Below, piece by piece: positions 1-11,100 of a stretch of 64,000 nt of DNA. How positions within the stretch are numbered: position 1 is the stretch's first letter; each line of letters begins with the position of its first letter. Made by a program: the position numbers and the translations under genes. The DNA comes from Opisthocomus hoazin (Eukaryota; Chordata; Aves; Opisthocomiformes; Opisthocomidae), in assembly GCF_030867145.1 (NCBI RefSeq), contig NC_134420.1, forward strand, positions 43,730,912-43,794,911, written 5' to 3'. The notes under the pieces are model-generated. The model had not been told where the DNA came from. It worked only from the letters and a program-made list of their open reading frames with translations, and made no database searches.

Positions 1-3000
1 CCACTGCAACTCATTTTACTTTTAACAGTTCCTGACATACTTTAGGTCAGGGCTCACTCATTAATGAAAAAAAATCTGGTCCTGGTTCAGCAGTTAAGAT
101 GGGCCAGAGCCCATTCTCAAGAGGAAGGTTGCACGACATCACCCTGCTTTGCAAACCTCCTTTCTCTAACGACTCTCAGAAGTCCTAAATTTGAGCTAAT
201 AAGCCAAGTGCCGAATTCAACAATAACTTAGTGTCAAAAATATTGTGTATTTTCTATCAATAGTCTCTCTATTTCCTGTAATACTGACATTTCCTCATGT
301 CTAAGTTTGATTAAATTAGTATTTTAAAAGGCACAGTGCAGTCCTTTAGTGGCAGTAATTAGAAGAATGCAAATTACATTTAGTCCTGCGATAGAGTTGG
401 GTTTTAGACTTTAGTTTCAAGATCCACAGGCCTAGAGCTTTCATGAAGAATTCACTAGAAAACTACCTTCCTCTGAACCAATTACAGTAAGAAACCTAGC
501 TACTTTGCTGTGGGGAGCCATGAGCCCAGTCCCTCCATGCCCAGTGAGCTGGGGTGGAAAAGAAAGCAAAGATAAATTCTCTGAATCGAGAGGAACTTGC
601 TGAGCTTCGTGTAAAAGTTAATCCTCAAAGGTGCTCTCCGTTAGGCTGTATTTCCTTGGTCTAAGCTTCCTATAAAGGAGAAAATAGGCAAGTTATAAAC
701 ATGCCTATCTTCGGGCTCTGTGCTAGGAACATCAGCTGGCTCGATTCTGCCTATCGCAGCCTGCTTTTTGTCATTAGAGGACGTTAGCATCATTAAAAAT
801 CTGAGACACTGTGTCTCTCTTCTTTTGGGGAGTAAATCACTAATAGTAACACTTCGGCATAGGAGATTAGAAATCAGGAACTCCAGATTATATTGCTGGA
901 TCTGCCTCTGGCTCAGTGTAAAACCCTGAATAAGAGCTACTTTCCTTTACAGTTGAGGATTAACCAGAGGATTGCATTCCAAGAATCAGCTGCTCTGGCT
1001 CCACAGTGCTGGAGTGCCTCATAGTTTTACATGATAGTGCTTCAAACAGGGTGCACGGACACAAGAAGTGTTCTTGGATCATACTTATTTTCAGCTGAGA
1101 TGATTGGTCCTTGCACACTGAAATGCTCTGGAGCAGGTTGGTGCTGGTATAATTGTGTAAGTGGTCTATATACGTCCAGAGTTCATCAGTGCCCTTCTGA
1201 AATATATTCCACTGCTAGTGTACTGGGAATTATAAGTATTGAGTGGTCATGGAGCAAAACTGAACTGGTTGGGAACATGAACCAGATTTTCAAAATAATT
1301 ACTAAACCCCAAGCCCACTAAAAGTTGATGTCATGTCTCAATCATCCTCATTGGTCAAGTAAGATTAATTTACTATACAGAACTCATTTAGGCTCAAGGG
1401 TCTGATGTTAACAAAAATGCCTCCTGTAAAGCATATAAGCTCATTACTGAGAAAAATGAAGAGCAGAATTAAAATGATTTCAGCAACTGAAACTGTAACT
1501 GAATGCCATTATGACTCAGCCCAGTGGTGTCAAATGATTTAGTAAAGCTTTTAGAACAGTGACCATCTTTTTTATTCTGTGTTTGTACAATGTCTAATAC
1601 AATAGGGCTCTTTCTGCCCTGGGACTCTTATAATTGCAATTTAGCTCCATTAGTGGGGCGGGGGGGAGGGGAAGGAAGGACAGAAGAAAGAAAAAATGCC
1701 AGCCTTCCTTCAATGTTTGTAAAATATATGGCAAAGATTAGAAATACTTTAAGAAAAACAATCCTTTGTTTTTCTCTTCAAGTACAGAAATACTGTTAAT
1801 TGGAGTTTATTCCATTCATGCAAGGAATATCTATATATCAGTTCCTAAGAAAAATTATGTGACTTTGTTACTGAAGGTCATATTCAACAAAATAAATCTC
1901 TTCATTTTCTGCACCACTTGCTTAAGGCTGGAAAAATTGCTGTAATATCCACTGCATCTTCACTGTGATGTGACTGTTACTATAGTAAGCAGTATTAACC
2001 TGAAGAACTTGATGACTGACTTCAGAAGAATCTAGCAATAATTTAAATAAGGTTTTCATTTCTTCTTGACTGTGAAGGACTGCAATGATTAAAATGTCCA
2101 CATGAAAGTAATATACAGACTAAATTTGGCTCAATTCTGCCAGACCTTCTTACTCATTTAGCAAAACAGAACTAAAGGAGACAACTTAATTTCTTTCTCA
2201 GTTTAAGGTATGGCAAAGAATTCACACAGGATGAAGCTACTTTTGAAAATATTAATATGCATGATCAAGAAAAATGAATAAATTATTACTGCTTCTTACA
2301 TGTTTTCATTGTGCTTGTTAAGATGTTGCAGTTTCAAGTATTGCCATATAAAATGAACCAAGTTTGCTTCTTAAACAAGGTAATATCCCATATGAAAACA
2401 CAGGTAAACATCATTTGTTCTGTATGGGTATTTGAAATTGGAATCTGTTAAAATCCCTTCGGCAAAATTTACTTTGCAACAAGTAGGCGTAACTGCCTGG
2501 ATATCAGTGATGTCGGCCTTGGTATCTAAGCCTAGCAGGAAAAAGACCTAAGAAGAGAAATTCTAATGGACAGAAAGGCAACAGGGTGAGACATAAGGGC
2601 TCTCCTCATACACCCCTGCAGTTGTTTTCTCCTCTCATCCCTGAAATTCCCTACTTAGATGTTTCTGAGGTGTGCCTTACTGGTACGGCTGGAGCCTGTT
2701 GCCACCGAGCCCACGTGCCAAACCGATGCTGGTCTGTGCAGGACCAGATTGCGTGTCTCAGTATTAACTAAAGTAACCTGGAAGTTGCTTTAACTCACAT
2801 TAGGAGCAGAGCAAGATAAAGCAAAGAACTCACACCGGTAGGCATTGTGGCTTGGTTTATTTTGCAGCCTGGTCTAGTTTGTCAGCCCCACGGGAGAATG
2901 ATAGTCCGCCAAGAGCCACAAAGGCAGCTCTAGCTTGGTCTCCGAGCTGCCCAAGGGAGGAGGCGGCAGCTATCCTGAGATGGTGCATGGGCTGAGCCAA

Positions 3001-4550
3001 GAGAGAACACAAACAAGCCCACGGCTCAGAAATGAGGGCAGAGCAGCACGGCTCCCTGCACCAGCAGTTGTGGGGCAAGAGCGTGAGAAGTCACAGAGGA
3101 TTACCATTCTTTTTCAAATTAGGTTTAGCTTTAAAAGGCTTGGGAACAACTGCTCCAGTTTAAGCTAGCATGGAAAAAAGGGAATGTGATGACCCCAGAT
3201 GTCCTCCTTGCTCTCCAGCAGTCTGAGGCTCAGACAGAAGCAGAGCCTCTAACTTTTAAAAGGGAATCATAGTGAAAGTTTTCCTGGCTTCTCCAGAAGT
3301 GCCACAACTTCCACAACTCTTTTTTAGGGCACTGTATCTTATTTTAGTACATAACAATATATGGCAGATTATCTCATAATTTAATGAGTATCTGTAGTTC
3401 TTAATCATACAACATCAGCCGCACTGTCCATCACATAAACTTTCATAACTGGCCTAAAACTTAACTTGACTTCCTTTCTTCATGAAACAAGTAATTATCA
3501 CTATGTGGACAAAAAGGATAAAAAGCGATATTTTAACCTTCTTTATCTTAAATGTGCCAGGGCTGTCTGACCAGCCAGAGAAAGAAACAGAGCTGGCGAT
3601 GCCCATGCCACAGGCACTCGCCCTGGTATGCTGCGGTATACCTCTGCGGCCAAAGATTACGGGCCCAGTTATGAAGCCCAAACGACCCCTTGGTTTTGAA
3701 GAACATTTCTTTAATATGATTTCTTAGTTTAAATTGTGACCAAAATGGAGGGCTTATATGAGTAAGAGTTTGCAGTGTGTCCTTAATTTACTATATTATT
3801 AATAGGGTGCTATGCAGACATCCAGAAATAAGAATGAAAACACAAGGGTCCATCAGCTTTGAAAGTTTACAGTCTTGATAAAACACTCTTTTTTTAGCTG
3901 CTTACTACTTCCTGTTGCACACAAAACAACCTGACTATCTACCAAGTAATTTTTCAAATGTTAATTCATTTTTAAAATTTGGAGTGATTTGGCAACAAAT
4001 CTCTCCTAGCCATACCTGGATACCTTTAATTGATTATGGGTGGAGGAAGAACACATTTAAACACAAGACAAAAATCTAGTTTCAGACAAAATCAATTACA
4101 CTTTTATCTTGTCAGTGTCCAGGCTGAATAGCAATTTAAAGTCTTTGAAATGGTTTGTTATACTTACAGAAATTGTTATTAATTTGCATTAAAATTAAGT
4201 ATCGTGTTTTTCATTTTGTTGAATTACTGAAAAGTCCAGAGTGGAATTTTTTGAAAGATGCAGAGATTGCCCGTAGTTCCCATAAAGATTCAAGTCTGGC
4301 AGTAAAATCTTTGTTAATTTTTGGCTGCATTTTCCTAGACTCACATTTTAGGCCCGTATGTGGACTGAATGACACATTGGGAAAACAATTTAGACCAATA
4401 CTTTCAAATGTTAAAATTTAAATACGAAGCCAAAAGCAATTATGAGAAGGGTATAATCCATAAAACTGTCTTCACAATTAGTAGAGATGGTGGAATACTA
4501 CTCAGTCACACTGTAATCAATGTATTCTACTATTAACAATCAAGGTATCT
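1..4550. other. Flanking DNA upstream of NUBPL, no gene recognised
   Basis: AT-rich DNA with many short accidental reading frames, none resembling a known protein. Two patches are richer in G+C: about 2660-3080 and about 3550-3700. I could not match either to a repeat or an exon. No tRNA or other RNA gene was recognised. In human DNA the neighbouring gene on this side is DTD2, but I did not see a DTD2-like exon here. Confidence 0.5.
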
Positions 4551-6114
4551 TGAAAATGTACAGAAGTCCATGGGACCTGATGAGATGCATCCCAGAGTCC
4601 TGAGGGAACTGGCTGATGTAGTTGCCAAGCCACTCTCCATGATATTTGAAAAGTTGTGGCAGTCAGGGGAAGTCCCCAGTGACTGGAAAAAGGGAAACAT
4701 TGTGCCCCTTTTCGAAAAGGGTAGAAAGGAAGACCCTGGGAACTACCGACCTGTCAGCCTCACCTCTGTGCCTGGGAAGATCATGGAACAGATCCTCCTA
4801 GAAGATATGCTAAGGCACATGGAGGCCAGGGAGGTGATTCGAGACAGCCAGCACGGCTTCACCAAGGGCAAGTCCTGCCTCACCAACCTAGTGGCTTTCT
4901 ATAATGGTGTAACAACAAGGGTGGACAAGGGAAAACCAATGGATGTCATTTATCTGGATTTTTGTAAAGCCTTTGACACGGTCCCCCACAACATCCTTCT
5001 CTCCAAATTGGAGAGCCATGGATTTGATGGGTGGACCGTTCGGTGGATAAGGAATTGGTTGGATGGTCGCAGCCAAAGGGTAGTGGTCAACGCCTCAATG
5101 TCCAGATGGAGACCAGTGACGAGTGGAGTCCCTCAGGGGTCCGTACTGGGACCGGTGCTGTTCAATATATTTATCAATGACATGGACAGCGACATCAAGT
5201 GTACCCTCAGCAAGTTTGCAGATGACACCAAGCTGAGTGGTACGGTTGATACACCAGAAGGACAGGATGCCATCCAGAGGGACCTGGACAAGCTGGAGAG
5301 GTGGGCCTGTGTGAACCTCATGAGGTTCAACACGGCCAAGTGCAAGGTCCTACACCTGGGTTGGGGTAATCCCTGGTATCAGTACAGGCTGGGGGATGAA
5401 AGGATCGAGAGCAGCCCTGCTGAGAGGGACTTGGGGGTACTGATAGACAAAAGGCTGGACATGAGCCGGCAATGTGCGCTGGCAGCCCAGAGGGCCAACC
5501 GTGTCCTGGGCTGCATCAGGAGAAGCGTGGCCAGCAGGTCGAGAGACGTGATTCTGCCCCTCTACTCTGCTCTGGTGAGACCTCACCTGGAGTACTGCGT
5601 TCAGCTCTGGAGCCCTCAGCACAAGAAGGACATGGAACTGTTGGAGCGGGTCCAAAGGAGGGCTACAAAAATGATCCGAGGGCTGGAGCACCTCTCCTAT
5701 GAGGACAGGCTGAGAGAGTTGGGCTTGTTCGGCCTGGAGAAGAGAAGGCTGCGGGGAGACCTGATTGCAGCCTTTCAGTACTTAAAGGGAGCCTATAGGA
5801 AAGATGGGGACAATCTTTTTAGTAGAGACAGCAGTGACAGGACGAGGGGTAATGGTTTTAAACTAAAACAGGGTAGGTTTAGGCTAGATATAAGGAAGAA
5901 ATTCTTTACAATGAGGGTGGTGAAACACTGGCACAGGTTGCCCAGAGAGGTGGTGGAGGCCCCATCCCTGGAAACATTCAAGACCAGGTTGGACAGGGCT
6001 CTGAGCAACCTGATCTAGTTAGTGGTGTCCCTGCTTGCTGGGGGGGGGGTTGGACTAGATGACCTCTAGGGGTCCCTTCCAACCCAAAACTTTCTATGAT
6101 TCTATGATTCTATG
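4551..6114 (+). mobile_element. CR1 LINE, 5'-truncated, young copy
   Basis: A CR1 non-LTR retrotransposon fragment of about 1.56 kb in the same direction as NUBPL. It contains the C-terminal half of ORF2 without a stop, then a short 3' UTR (about 6019-6090) and a tail of the octamer-like unit ATTCTATG repeated at 6094-6114, which is the hallmark CR1 3' end. The 5' end is truncated just before the reverse-transcriptase domain, as is usual for CR1. The left border is approximate because CR1 makes no clear target duplication. The unbroken frame suggests a fairly recent insertion. A run of nine or more G lies in the 3' UTR near 6040. Confidence 0.93.
4570..6018 (+). CDS. CR1 ORF2 C-terminal half: reverse transcriptase and downstream region
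   Basis: A reading frame of 482 codons encoding the reverse-transcriptase half of a CR1 polyprotein. Visible motifs are NYRPVSLTS (about residues 57-65), [11 protein letters not shown] (128-138, the first catalytic aspartate region), [10 protein letters not shown] (186-195) and the FADD catalytic box (216-219, bases 5215-5226). The conserved CR1 C-terminal region ends with a stretch like [15 protein letters not shown] near the stop. Full CR1 ORF2 is about twice this length and begins with an endonuclease domain, which is missing here. The first ATG is probably only the first methionine left after truncation, with no promoter of its own. It is unlikely to make a working element. The frame shows no internal stop, unlike the other CR1 copies in the window. 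Confidence 0.9.
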   Translation: MGPDEMHPRVLRELADVVAKPLSMIFEKLWQSGEVPSDWKKGNIVPLFEKGRKEDPGNYRPVSLTSVPGKIMEQILLEDMLRHMEAREVIRDSQHGFTKGKSCLTNLVAFYNGVTTRVDKGKPMDVIYLDFCKAFDTVPHNILLSKLESHGFDGWTVRWIRNWLDGRSQRVVVNASMSRWRPVTSGVPQGSVLGPVLFNIFINDMDSDIKCTLSKFADDTKLSGTVDTPEGQDAIQRDLDKLERWACVNLMRFNTAKCKVLHLGWGNPWYQYRLGDERIESSPAERDLGVLIDKRLDMSRQCALAAQRANRVLGCIRRSVASRSRDVILPLYSALVRPHLEYCVQLWSPQHKKDMELLERVQRRATKMIRGLEHLSYEDRLRELGLFGLEKRRLRGDLIAAFQYLKGAYRKDGDNLFSRDSSDRTRGNGFKLKQGRFRLDIRKKFFTMRVVKHWHRLPREVVEAPSLETFKTRLDRALSNLI

Positions 6115-7194
6115 TCTGCTTTAGTGCTGAGCAAATTTAATCTCTTTCTAATGGCCAAATTCTTCTTTTCATATTCACATATAAACTTACTGCCATATTA
6201 GCTCCCCTACTATTACCAAACCAGAGCTAAAAGAAATTATTAAGACTAAAAATATTGATAAGTGTTCTTTCTTAGGTGACAGTTTGAAAAACTACTTCAG
6301 CTTACTTTTCTAAAAATGTATTTTATTTTGTGCTAGATCAGCTTTACAATAAAACAAAGGCACAAAAATATTTGCCAGTGTTGCTCCAGTCCGTGTTGGA
6401 GCTACTCTCAGAACCAGAAAAGTACATGATGGAACTTCTTTGCCATTTTCTTTTCTTAGCATAGACTTTAAAGTGATGGATAGCTAAACTGTATGCCTAC
6501 CAGTGATCCTGCATTACCGATTTAATTTCTGTGAGATGCATAGTATTTTGCACTTTAACACTGTCTCCAGCTGCTCAAGGTAGGAAAACCAATTATGCAA
6601 ACTTCTTGCAAAGCAAAAGGTAACATGGTTTCCTGAGGCAGTGAAGAAAAGGCCCTTGAGACAGATCTATATCATAGTTTCAAAATGAAGTGGCTCATTG
6701 GTTTTTGGTATATTTTTGCATTTTGGTTTTGCAGTAGGGTAAATTATTGGGAAACTACCTGACTTCTTCAGGTGTCTTTGCTAGCTACGCAAAATATGCT
6801 CCTGTGGGTACAACAAAAATGAGAGGTTGAGGGAGAATCACTTAAAGGATAGCAGAAAATTTTATTTTTATCATTGTAATTTTCGTGTCGTAGCTGAGCA
6901 CTAGAAGAAGCCTTTGAAAATGGTGGGGTTTACCAAAATGCTTGATTAGCGCTCTGAATGATACTAGTAAAAAAAAAAAACCAAACATTTAAAATAGTGG
7001 TGAAAATTCTGCTTACTGTGAAAGACAGAAAATGTTTATTATAATAATGCTTTAAACCCATGTAAAATCCTCTGATCCATTACGTATTACAACAGATACC
7101 AACAAAGGACATTATCTGCATTGTATTTTATCTGTGAAAACTAACGGCCTGCAACTGCCAAGACCTGAATTACTTCTGTAGCACCACTTAGATG
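6115..7194. other. Intergenic DNA between two CR1 copies, nothing recognised
   Basis: AT-rich sequence with no reading frame or RNA gene that I recognise. It contains a short A-run at about 6969-6980 and no other clear structure. Confidence 0.5.
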
Positions 7195-7455
7195 AACAAG
7201 GACTATTCATTGGATTGTCAAGAGCCAGTCATGTCAAACCGACCTAATTTTCTTCCACAACGTGGCTATGAGCCTTGTAGGAGGGAGAGAAGCAGCAGAT
7301 GATGTGTACCTGAAAGCTTTGAACACATCTCACATGACATACAGCACAGAAATGTGGTTTTGATGAAACCTCTCTGTGGAGCAGGTGTAAACTGGTTGGA
7401 AAACCAAAACTATAACCAGAACAATTACCAGCACTTCAACATCATTTAAAAACAG
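7195..7455 (+). mobile_element. Probable ancient CR1 reverse-transcriptase relic
   Basis: The text around 7222-7255 (a 'gtcatgtcaaaccgacctaa' block), the 'gaaagctttgaacacatctc' block near 7311-7330 and 'aactggttggaaaac' near 7391-7405 follow, in the same order and spacing, the region of old sauropsid CR1 elements that encodes the first catalytic aspartate of the reverse transcriptase. Frame is lost through many changes. The match is from memory of the consensus and needs an alignment. It ends about 600 bp before the NUBPL start codon. Confidence 0.5.
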
Positions 7456-7705
7456 TATCACGTGGCATCTGTCCTGGCTACAGGTCTCTTTGTTCTTTTA
7501 ATTAACGATCCGAATGATGAAAGGGAATGCGTTTATTACGTTTGCAGAGGACAGAAACCAGGGAAGGGCCAAGCTCTTGGCCAACCATTTTGCGGGCCAA
7601 GACGAGAATTCAACGGGCACCGGCCAGCCGACGGAGCGCCGCAGAGGACACCGCAACGAGCGTCCACGGGGACAAGGACAACTCCATCGGGAACGACCCC
7701 GAACC

Positions 7706-7711
7706 GATTGG
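7706..7711 (-). promoter_or_regulatory. Inverted CCAAT box (possible NF-Y site)
   Basis: The motif GATTGG (CCAATC on the other strand) lies in the CpG island about 350 bp before the NUBPL start codon. NF-Y sites of this form are common in TATA-less promoters. The distance is rather large for a core-promoter role, so this is a weak call. Confidence 0.3.
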
Positions 7712-8022
7712 CAGGGCACGCGGCCACCCGGTATTCACCCCGTGGGCCCAGTGTTCTCACAGACAGAGGCAAGAAGCCGATTTTTTGTGCTGCTGCTGCT
7801 GCTGCTTCACGGTGCCACTGCTCGGCGCTTTACCCGGGAAGGCTGGTCTGTTCCAGCGGGGTCCGGAGCCGCAGCGGGGCTCTCAGCACGATGTCCCCCG
7901 TCGCCAGCGAGCTGGCCGCTCTCCCCCAGGCCTACTGGGCCCGCCCAGCCCCGACGCCGGCGCTCCGGCCCCCGGGCCTGTGCAGGGCTTGGCGCAGGGG
8001 CGGGTCGAGGCGCGGCGCGACG

Positions 8023-8031
8023 GCGCCATCT
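8023..8031 (-). promoter_or_regulatory. YY1-like site close to the NUBPL start codon
   Basis: GCGCCATCT reads AGATGGCGC on the other strand, close to the YY1 consensus. It sits about 32 bp before the ATG. YY1 sites near the transcription start are typical of TATA-less promoters of mitochondrial and housekeeping genes. Motif match only. Confidence 0.35.
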
Positions 8032-8041
8032 CAGCGCGCCC

Positions 8042-8069
8042 GGGGCGGGGGCGGCGGCGGGCATGGGGG
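8042..8069 (+). other. Potential G-quadruplex spanning the NUBPL start codon
   Basis: Four G-tracts at 8042-8045, 8047-8051, 8059-8061 and 8065-8069 are separated by loops of 1, 7 and 3 bases, which meets the usual quadruplex rule of tracts of three or more and loops of seven or fewer. The third loop holds the first two bases of the start codon. If it folds in mRNA it could affect initiation. Confidence 0.5.
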
Positions 8070-8173
8070 CTCCCGCCTGGCGCTGGGCGCTGCGCGCCGC
8101 CCGCTTCCCGCTCGGCGGCGGCGGGAGGCGCGACCCGGGCTGCCGGCCCGCCGCTCCGTTTGCCGACTCCGCG
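8063..8173 (+). CDS. NUBPL: NUBPL exon 1 (coding part)
   Basis: 37 codons encoding the presequence, starting [18 protein letters not shown]. It ends in phase 0 before a GTGAGT donor at 8174. The 5' untranslated part lies upstream in the CpG island, with no defined start. This exon is the least conserved part of the family, so its call rests on the start-codon context, the presequence-like composition, the perfect donor and the in-phase join to exon 2. Confidence 0.85.
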
Positions 8174-11100
8174 GTGAGTGAAGCGTGAGCCGTCCGCCGC
8201 GTCCAGCCGCGGAGGGGCGGGCTCTCTGGGTGCTCGGGGGGTGGGCGGACCCCCCCCCGGACCGCAGCCAGCGCTGTGGCGGTGACACGGGGCCGGCGGG
8301 CGGCAGGCGGGAGGCTGCCAGTGGAGGTGCAGCCCGCTGCCTGGCAGCCCCTCCGTCCCGCTGCGGGGTGCGGGAGAGCCGCCGGGTGCCGCTCCCTCTG
8401 AGGTGGCGGCGGGGGGGACGCGCTCCGGCGAGGGGGCTCCCGCGCAGCGGCCCGGGGCACGGCCCTGCGAAGGTGCCTGTGCTCCACCGGCGCCTCGGCT
8501 CCGGGCGTGGGCCGGCTGCAGCGTGAAAGGCCGCTAGGCCTAGGGCCTGTTTTCTAACGCTTCCAGCTTCTGAAGCGGTGCTGCGGTTTATTTTAACACA
8601 AGCACCCTTTCTTTTTTTTTTTTTTTTTTTTTTTTCTGGAAAGCCGTAAGATCTGTCGCGTGTAACGGTGTGTCAACACAAGACGCCCGCGGGGGTTGTT
8701 GGTGAGTGGGCCCCGCTCCCGCCCGCCTGAGGAGCCGGCTGGGCTGCCTGTGCTAGCGCCGGCGTGCGCAGCGTCGTGTGGGACCGGTGCTGAGAACTTC
8801 CCGGGCGCGGGTGGGTGCTCTCGCAGGTGTCCCTGTGACAGCTGCAGGTTGGTGCATCGGCTGGCTCTCTGATTTCGTTAGCCCTCCGGCTCCCGGGATG
8901 AGGCCCTGCGGGACAGACGCGCCCGGATCATGTCGCGCGGGCTGCCGAAGCAGAAGCCCATAGAAGGAGTTGAGCAGGTGGTGGTCGTGGCTTCTGGAAA
9001 AGGGGGAGTTGGCAAATCGACAACAGCAGGTAAGGGTGTGGGTTTTTTTCCTGTTGTTTATTTTGCACGTTTTGTAGTATGTTGTAAGGAATATTTGGGC
9101 ACTTGTTGCGTCGTTACTTTGTAGTTGAGCCCCACTAACACAGCCCTTCACCTCTGTCATGTCGCACTGCCTCCGTTGAGAATCTGCATGGGTACAGAGG
9201 TCTTGGCTTTAAATGAAGAGCAAATTGAGCGGACAGCTTCAACATGGTGTCTTGGTAGTAGTGCAGCACTGTCCTGGGACAGTCAGCTTTCTTAAGAAGT
9301 GGTGTAAGATGAGGTGGAGGGGATCATATGCTGGTGCCGTGATACTGTTCCCCCTTCCCTGGCAGCATAGGTGTGCTATACAGTGCTCCTCTGTGCTATG
9401 TCGGCATAATCATGTGCTCTGTAGAGAATACTGATATTTAAGAGGTTTCAAATTTGGGTCTCTGTCTACTTTTCTCAACTACTTGCATAGGCATTTCATA
9501 AACAAAAGGTGAAACAGTAGTTATAAACCACACAAATTGATCAGAGCCTTGTGAAGCAACTTGAACTCTTCTCTCAACCTCACCATTAGGTTTTGGATTA
9601 ATTTTTCTCTAACTGTGCAGTTCCTAGGTGGTAGAACAAGATAGTGCATGGGTTACCAGTACTGCAGAAATTTGCTTGAACTTAAACAAAGATGTCACTG
9701 AAAGTAAACCTCTTCGAAAAGATCTCTGTAAAGTGTTAGAAATTTGTTTGAAGATCTCTTCCTTAGCATCTGGGTTGGAAAAGAGGCCTCCTTTAGTTGA
9801 ATGTTGTCTGCTGTTCGTCTCCATTTGCTGTGAATAACACATTGATGTAGCTCTTAAAGGACTGACTGTCTGATAAATACTAGAATAGATAAACATGATG
9901 TCTGTAGTAAGGCTAACTGTACTTACTTTCAAATTATTTATTTCTGTACATAGGATACACATTCCTGTACAAAGACATGCAAAAGAACCAGCACTTGCAT
10001 TTCTTAATCATGTGCCTTTTGGTTGATGGTTATAATTCATAAGTTGATTGTTTCAGGTTACTGAAAATACCAAATATCTGTTTGTAAATCAACACTTTAC
10101 AAAATGAACGTAATTTGAACAGTAAATTCAGATTATCCTTCTCATGTCTACAAACAAATGTGCTAATTTAAGTTCAGCTAACTGGCATCTCTATGTAATT
10201 TGCACATAAAGTGTAAGCAATCTATAATGTATAAATAATGAGTAGTGTATAAATAATACTTAGAGCTGAGAGTTCATACCCATGCATTTAAAAATAAAAA
10301 ATCAGAGTTCAACAAGCATTAAATAAGAGAATTGAAATGTAAATGAACCATTCAGATGTTGCTGTGTTGGACAGCCTTTTATTAATGAATGGATTGATTT
10401 AGAATACTGAGAAGAAAAAGTAACCTAGGTTCTTGTTTATTAAAAGGAGAATAAGTTTCATGGTTCAGAGGAACAACTGAAGATCAGATAACTTGTGTGA
10501 ATAAAAGTATTGCATGGCATCATTGCTGAATTGTGTACTTAATATTATGTTCTTCATAATGGATTTTTATGGGGAACATGTTTGGTGACAACTCCTCTGA
10601 CTCATTTTGAGAGCAGGAGTTGAAAAGGAAGGAGGGTGGTACACACCTCTAATTCCTAAAGCACCACAGAAAACATAGTCAGTCTTATTGTCCGCTTCTC
10701 TCTGAAGGACTGTCAGGGCTCTTCATATTCTTTCCCCCAGTGTGTTTGTGTTTCAGTTGCTCCAGATCTCCATTTCCGGACAAGCGGATATGCATTCTGG
10801 TCAAGTTTGTCAGAGCCATTCCATAACCTGTTGAATAACTCTTTCTGTTTGTTGCATATAGCTTTCGTATTGTGTTCTCTGTTGCTTCTAGCACTTTTTG
10901 GTCATCTTAAATCAATGTAGTTGATGACTAAAAGAAGAAATTGTTTTCCAGGAAAAATATTTCTCAGTGCATGTTTAAATACTTGGGTTGGTTGTTGTTG
11001 CTGTTTTTATTTGCCTAGTGTAAGTGTTGGTTGGTTTGTTACTTATCTCTTTCCTGTCAAGTTTCCGCCTTTTACCAGTGTTCTGCTGTATTTACTCCAT

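Larger units (their letters stand above)
7560..8540 (+). promoter_or_regulatory. CpG island containing the NUBPL promoter
   Basis: A sharp rise in G+C and in CpG density against the AT-rich surroundings, running from about 7560 through exon 1 to about 8540. No TATA box is evident upstream of the start codon, which fits a broad housekeeping-type promoter. An inverted CCAAT box and a YY1-like site lie inside. A short (TGC)n run is at about 7789-7805. Several long reading frames on both strands here are expected by chance, because stop codons are rare in GC-rich DNA. The transcription start site cannot be placed from sequence alone. Confidence 0.8.

Noticed and set aside
7462..8526. Several long overlapping reading frames on both strands (up to 239 codons)
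   Set aside because: They lie in the CpG island, where stop codons are rare. Only the stretch 8063-8173 continues in phase into a conserved NUBPL exon. The others have low-complexity Arg/Gly/Pro products.
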